A stretch of 64,000 nt of DNA from the NCBI GenBank assembly GCA_036351055.1, contig JAZBOH010000137.1:1-64000 (forward strand), given 5' to 3'. Shown here in pieces: positions 61,232 to 64,000 of the stretch; position 1 is the first letter of the stretch; each line of letters starts with the position of its first letter. The notes below the pieces were generated by a model, which had not been told where the DNA came from, searched no databases, and saw only the letters and a program-made list of their open reading frames with translations. A program made the translations under genes and the position numbers. The stretch is from JABDPF01 sp036351055. Its GTDB lineage: Bacteria > Pseudomonadota > Gammaproteobacteria > Xanthomonadales > SZUA-36.

Positions 61232-62245
61232 ATGGTCAACAGAGCAATCGCCATCCTCGCAGCCCTCGTCGTTTCCTGCAGCAGCGCCCTGGCCATACAG
61301 GTCGAGGTTCACGACCCCGTGATGGCGCAGGAAGGTGATTTCTATTATGTCTTCAGCACCGGGCCCGGGCTGACGATGTACCAGTCCACGGACCGGGTTA
61401 ACTGGAAACGCATCGGGCGGATCTTCGAAACCGAACCGGATTGGGCGCAGGACGTGGCGCCCGGTTTCAACGGCCACCTGTGGGCGCCTGACATCATCGA
61501 GAAAGACGGGAAATTCTACGTCTACTACTCCGTGTCGGCGTTTGGCAAGAACACCTCCGGAATGGGGGTGACGGTGAGTGAAACACTGGACCCCGAATCA
61601 CCGGATTACGGCTGGAAGGACCAGGGGCTCGTGTTGCAGTCTGTGCCCAACCGTGACCACTGGAACGCCATTGACCCCGCCATCGTGCAGGACGATGCCG
61701 GCCAGTACTGGATGAGTTTCGGTTCCTTCTGGCAAGGCCTGAAGCTGGTCAAACTGGATCCCTCGCTGACGCGGGTCGCCGAGCCCCAGGAATGGTACAG
61801 CCTGGCGAAGCGTCCCGGTGACCCGGCAAAGCCCGACGCCGCTCCCGGCACAGGCGCGATTGAAGCCCCCTATATTTTTCGCAAGGGGGGCTGGTACTAC
61901 CTGTTCGTTTCCTTTGACCTGTGTTGCCGCAAAGGAGACAGCACTTACAAGATCATGGTGGGCCGCTCGAAGTCGGTGACCGGGCCATACCTGGACCGCG
62001 ACGGGCAATCCATGCTCGAAGGCGGCGGAACGCTGGTGCTGGAAGGCAATCAAAACTGGGTAGCCCTGGGTCACAACTCGGCTTATACCTTCGACGGTCA
62101 GGACTGGCTGGTTTTTCACGCCTACGAGTCCGCCGACAACTACCTGCAGAAACTGCGGATCCTGCCGATTGCCTGGGACGAGGGCTGGCCCGTGGTCAAT
62201 CCGGCTGACCTGGACCGACTCACCACGAAACTCATTGAAGAATAG
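61232..62245 (+). CDS. GH43 endo-alpha-1,5-L-arabinanase, secreted
   Basis: 337 residues with signal peptide MVNRAIAILAALVVSCSSALA. Catalytic Asp in VEVHDPVMAQEGD (residue 28), second Asp in NAIDPAIVQDDAGQYWMSFGS near residue 147, and Glu in GAIEAPYIFRKGGWYYL near residue 211. WAPDIIEKDGKFYVYYSVSAFG near residue 88 and GPYLDRDG near residue 250 are characteristic of ABN-type endo-arabinanases (landmarks quoted). It lies 10 bp before the next GH43 gene, so the two are co-transcribed. Confidence 0.9.
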   Translation: MVNRAIAILAALVVSCSSALAIQVEVHDPVMAQEGDFYYVFSTGPGLTMYQSTDRVNWKRIGRIFETEPDWAQDVAPGFNGHLWAPDIIEKDGKFYVYYSVSAFGKNTSGMGVTVSETLDPESPDYGWKDQGLVLQSVPNRDHWNAIDPAIVQDDAGQYWMSFGSFWQGLKLVKLDPSLTRVAEPQEWYSLAKRPGDPAKPDAAPGTGAIEAPYIFRKGGWYYLFVSFDLCCRKGDSTYKIMVGRSKSVTGPYLDRDGQSMLEGGGTLVLEGNQNWVALGHNSAYTFDGQDWLVFHAYESADNYLQKLRILPIAWDEGWPVVNPADLDRLTTKLIEE

Positions 62246-62254
62246 GCTGGAGCC

Positions 62255-63265
62255 ATGAAAAAAATCCTGATTCTGTTGGCGCTCGGTAGCGCAGTATCCG
62301 CCTCCTCCGTCGCGGCAAAAAACCCCCTGTTCGAGCACGTTTTCACCGCCGATGCGGCCGCGCTGGTGCAGGGCGATACCGTGTACCTGTACACGGGTCA
62401 CGACCAGGCGCCCAACAACGATGTGTTCTTCCAGATGCACGACTGGCTGGTGTTCTCGTCCCAGGACATGAAGAACTGGACGGAGCACGGGCCGATCATG
62501 CGCGCGACCGATTTCAGCTGGGCCACCGGTGATGCCTGGGCATCGCACATGGTCGAGAAGGATGGAACGTACTATTTTTATACAACGGTTCGTCACAACG
62601 CTTCACACCCGGGTTTCGCGGTCGGCGTGGCCTCTTCGAATTCTCCGACCGGCCCCTTTACCGATGCCCGTGGTTCGGCCCTGGTGACCAACGACATGAC
62701 CACGCAGACCTCGATCGACTGGGATGATATCGACCCGGCGGCCTTTATCGAGGAAAATGGCGACGCATACCTGTTCTGGGGCAACTCGGTGCCAAAGTAC
62801 GTGAAACTGGCCGGCAACATGACCGAACTGGACGGCGAGATCCAGGTCATCGACATCCCGAATTTCACCGAAGCGTTGTGGGTGCACAAAAAAGGTTCTA
62901 ACTATTACCTTTCATACGCCTGCTATTTCCCGGAAAAAATCTGCTACGCGATGAGCGACAGCATCCACGGACCCTGGAAGCCGATGGACATACTGAACGA
63001 GGTGGCGGGTAATACCGAAACCAACCACCAGTCCATTATCGAGTTCAAGGGCCGCGATTACTTTATCTACCACACCGGCGCGGTGCCGCCGCGCAACGGC
63101 CAGCCCAGTGGCGGCCGCTTCAGGCGCTCGGTGTCGATCGATCCGCTGTATTACAACGAAGACGGCTCACTGCAGCGGGTGATCATGACGACCGAAGGGG
63201 TGGACCAGGCGAAGAAAAAGAAACGGTGTAAGTGTGTGGGTAACACGTGCCGCTATTACGATTGA
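62255..63265 (+). CDS. GH43 arabinofuranosidase-like enzyme, secreted
   Basis: 336 residues with signal peptide MKKILILLALGSAVSASSVA. It has FTADAAALVQGDTVYLYTGHD near residue 31 (Asp base), DIDPAAFIEENGDAYLFWGN near residue 153 (Asp) and FTEALWVHKKGSNYYLSYA near residue 205 (Glu); landmarks only. This pattern matches the GH43 subfamilies that hold arabinoxylan arabinofuranohydrolases and exo-arabinanases. The C-terminus is unusually basic and cysteine-containing (KKKKRCKCVGNTCRYYD), the last 15 residues lying beyond the catalytic fold. Confidence 0.87.
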   Translation: MKKILILLALGSAVSASSVAAKNPLFEHVFTADAAALVQGDTVYLYTGHDQAPNNDVFFQMHDWLVFSSQDMKNWTEHGPIMRATDFSWATGDAWASHMVEKDGTYYFYTTVRHNASHPGFAVGVASSNSPTGPFTDARGSALVTNDMTTQTSIDWDDIDPAAFIEENGDAYLFWGNSVPKYVKLAGNMTELDGEIQVIDIPNFTEALWVHKKGSNYYLSYACYFPEKICYAMSDSIHGPWKPMDILNEVAGNTETNHQSIIEFKGRDYFIYHTGAVPPRNGQPSGGRFRRSVSIDPLYYNEDGSLQRVIMTTEGVDQAKKKKRCKCVGNTCRYYD

Positions 63266-63272
63266 AAAACCA

Positions 63273-63297
63273 GGGTCAGGTTCGCGGAACCTGACCC
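63273..63297. terminator. Bidirectional hairpin terminator between convergent GH43 and GH51 genes
   Basis: A perfect 11-bp stem GGGTCAGGTTC / GAACCTGACCC with a GCG loop. On the minus strand it is followed by a TTTTT run, making it a good terminator for the GH51 gene; on the plus strand the tract is ATTGTTT. Confidence 0.8.
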
Positions 63298-63311
63298 CAT
63301 TGTTTGCAAGC

Positions 63312-64000
63312 CTATCTGATCTTTATCACGGTAACGGACTTGGCGGGCAGTTCCAGCTTCAGCGTACCAGCGTCCAGGACGACCTCGATACCGGTGGGAG
63401 TCACGTTCTCTGGCTCATCAAAGGTATTGTGTGCGTCCATTGCGGCCGCGGTCAGCATCCTGCCGACAGCAGTTTCCGCATCGAACCCATCGATTCTTAC
63501 ATCGATGGTCATGGCGTCGGCTGGATCCAGGTTGACCAGGGCCAGCACCAGCTGGCCGTCCGCTGTTCTTGCGGCTGAGGCGGAAACGGTCGGCACGCTG
63601 ACGTCACCCAGCGTATAGTCCGGTACCTTGCCCAGGCTGAGCGGGATGAAGCGTGCGTCCTGGAATGGCCGGTACATCTCGAAAGCGTGGTAGGTGGGCG
63701 TCAGGATCATTTTCTCGCCTTCGGTCAGCACCACGGCCTGCAGCACGTTCACGGTCTGAGCGATATTGGCCATATGCAAGCGCCGGGTGTGCTGGTGGAA
63801 GATATTGAAGTTCAGCGCCGCCACCACCGCGTCACGCAGGCTGTTCTGCTGGTACAGGAAGCCGGGTTCGTGACCTTCCTCCGGGTCGTACCAGGTCCCC
63901 CATTCATCCAGGTACAGGCCGACCCTACCTTCCGGGTCGTGCTTATCGAGCACGGCCTCGTTGACGGACAGGTGTGCGTCGATCTTCATGGTGTTGTGCA
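63312..64000 (-). CDS. alpha-L-arabinofuranosidase, GH51, C-terminal part (5' end outside window)
   Basis: The minus-strand frame is open to the window edge, so about 229 codons of the 3' end are visible. GLYLDEWGTWYDPEEGH holds the GH51 nucleophile Glu (DEWxxWY). HTRRLHMANIAQTVNVLQA and LTPTYHAFEMYRPFQDA are typical of the barrel end. The last 120 residues form the beta domain (LVLALVNLDPADAMTIDVR, LELPAKSVTVIKI). It differs clearly from the GH51 at 51877-53445 and belongs to another branch. Signal peptide status unknown because the N-terminus is missing. Confidence 0.9.
   Translation of the reverse strand, partial: HNTMKIDAHLSVNEAVLDKHDPEGRVGLYLDEWGTWYDPEEGHEPGFLYQQNSLRDAVVAALNFNIFHQHTRRLHMANIAQTVNVLQAVVLTEGEKMILTPTYHAFEMYRPFQDARFIPLSLGKVPDYTLGDVSVPTVSASAARTADGQLVLALVNLDPADAMTIDVRIDGFDAETAVGRMLTAAAMDAHNTFDEPENVTPTGIEVVLDAGTLKLELPAKSVTVIKIR

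Overview
The window reads as chromosomal DNA of a Gram-negative, probably marine or plant/algal-polysaccharide-degrading gammaproteobacterium. Evidence: two large TonB-dependent receptors of the Xanthomonas/Caulobacter type, lipoprotein and Sec signal peptides, fadBA-type beta-oxidation genes, a DmsABC-type molybdoenzyme, NAD-malic enzyme, an AraBDA pathway and many GH43/GH51/GH127 enzymes. I cannot fix the genus. No rRNA, tRNA or CRISPR was seen.

Layout. (1) 1-1657: GC-rich backbone with the 3' end of a pyruvate:ferredoxin/flavodoxin oxidoreductase gene, overlapping a dihydroorotate dehydrogenase-like gene. (2) 1658-19245: a markedly more AT-rich block that looks like a genomic island. It holds an IS91-type transposase remnant, galE, galT and a galK remnant, two TonB receptors, two ROK repressors, a sialate-O-acetylesterase-like enzyme, an SSS sugar symporter, a glycerophosphodiesterase lipoprotein and a GlpT-like transporter. 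A degenerate second copy of the dehydrogenase 3' end closes it at 19246-19480. A shared 15-bp palindromic motif lies before the receptor and esterase genes and is a candidate ROK operator. (3) 19.5-31.5 kb: backbone metabolism. This includes an AI-2E family permease with a 36-aa leader-position small ORF, a TetR regulator divergent from an acyl-CoA dehydrogenase, fadB-fadA, an HTH/GHKL ATPase/DUF4325-like protein followed by an ADP-forming acyl-CoA ligase, and a Fic protein behind an array of palindromes. (4) 31.7-40.8 kb: an alginate-lyase-family enzyme, a four-gene dms-like operon, NAD-malic enzyme and a sulfatase. (5) 40.8-64 kb: an L-arabinan/arabinoside utilisation region. It contains araB-araD-araA, a lipoprotein aldose epimerase, two GH51 arabinofuranosidases, five intact GH43 enzymes, a GH127 beta-L-arabinofuranosidase and a GPH-family symporter. 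A GH3/GH43 deletion scar, a lysoplasmalogenase-like gene, a toxin-antitoxin pair and a large BNR/VPS10-like lipoprotein interrupt it.

How it works together. Secreted GH43 endo- and exo-enzymes and GH127 would trim arabinan or arabinosides outside the cytoplasm. The GPH permease would import arabinose or short oligomers, the signal-less GH43 and GH51 enzymes would finish hydrolysis inside, and AraA, AraB and AraD would convert arabinose to xylulose-5-phosphate. Four near-identical 16-bp palindromes (consensus ATGTTAGCGSTAMCAT) stand before araB, the GH51 gene, the GPH operon and the GH43/GH43 divergent pair. They define a likely LacI-type regulon whose regulator is not in this window. The island in (2) looks like a separate sugar-scavenging module for galactose-containing, acetylated and possibly glycerophosphorylated material, with the galactokinase step decayed.
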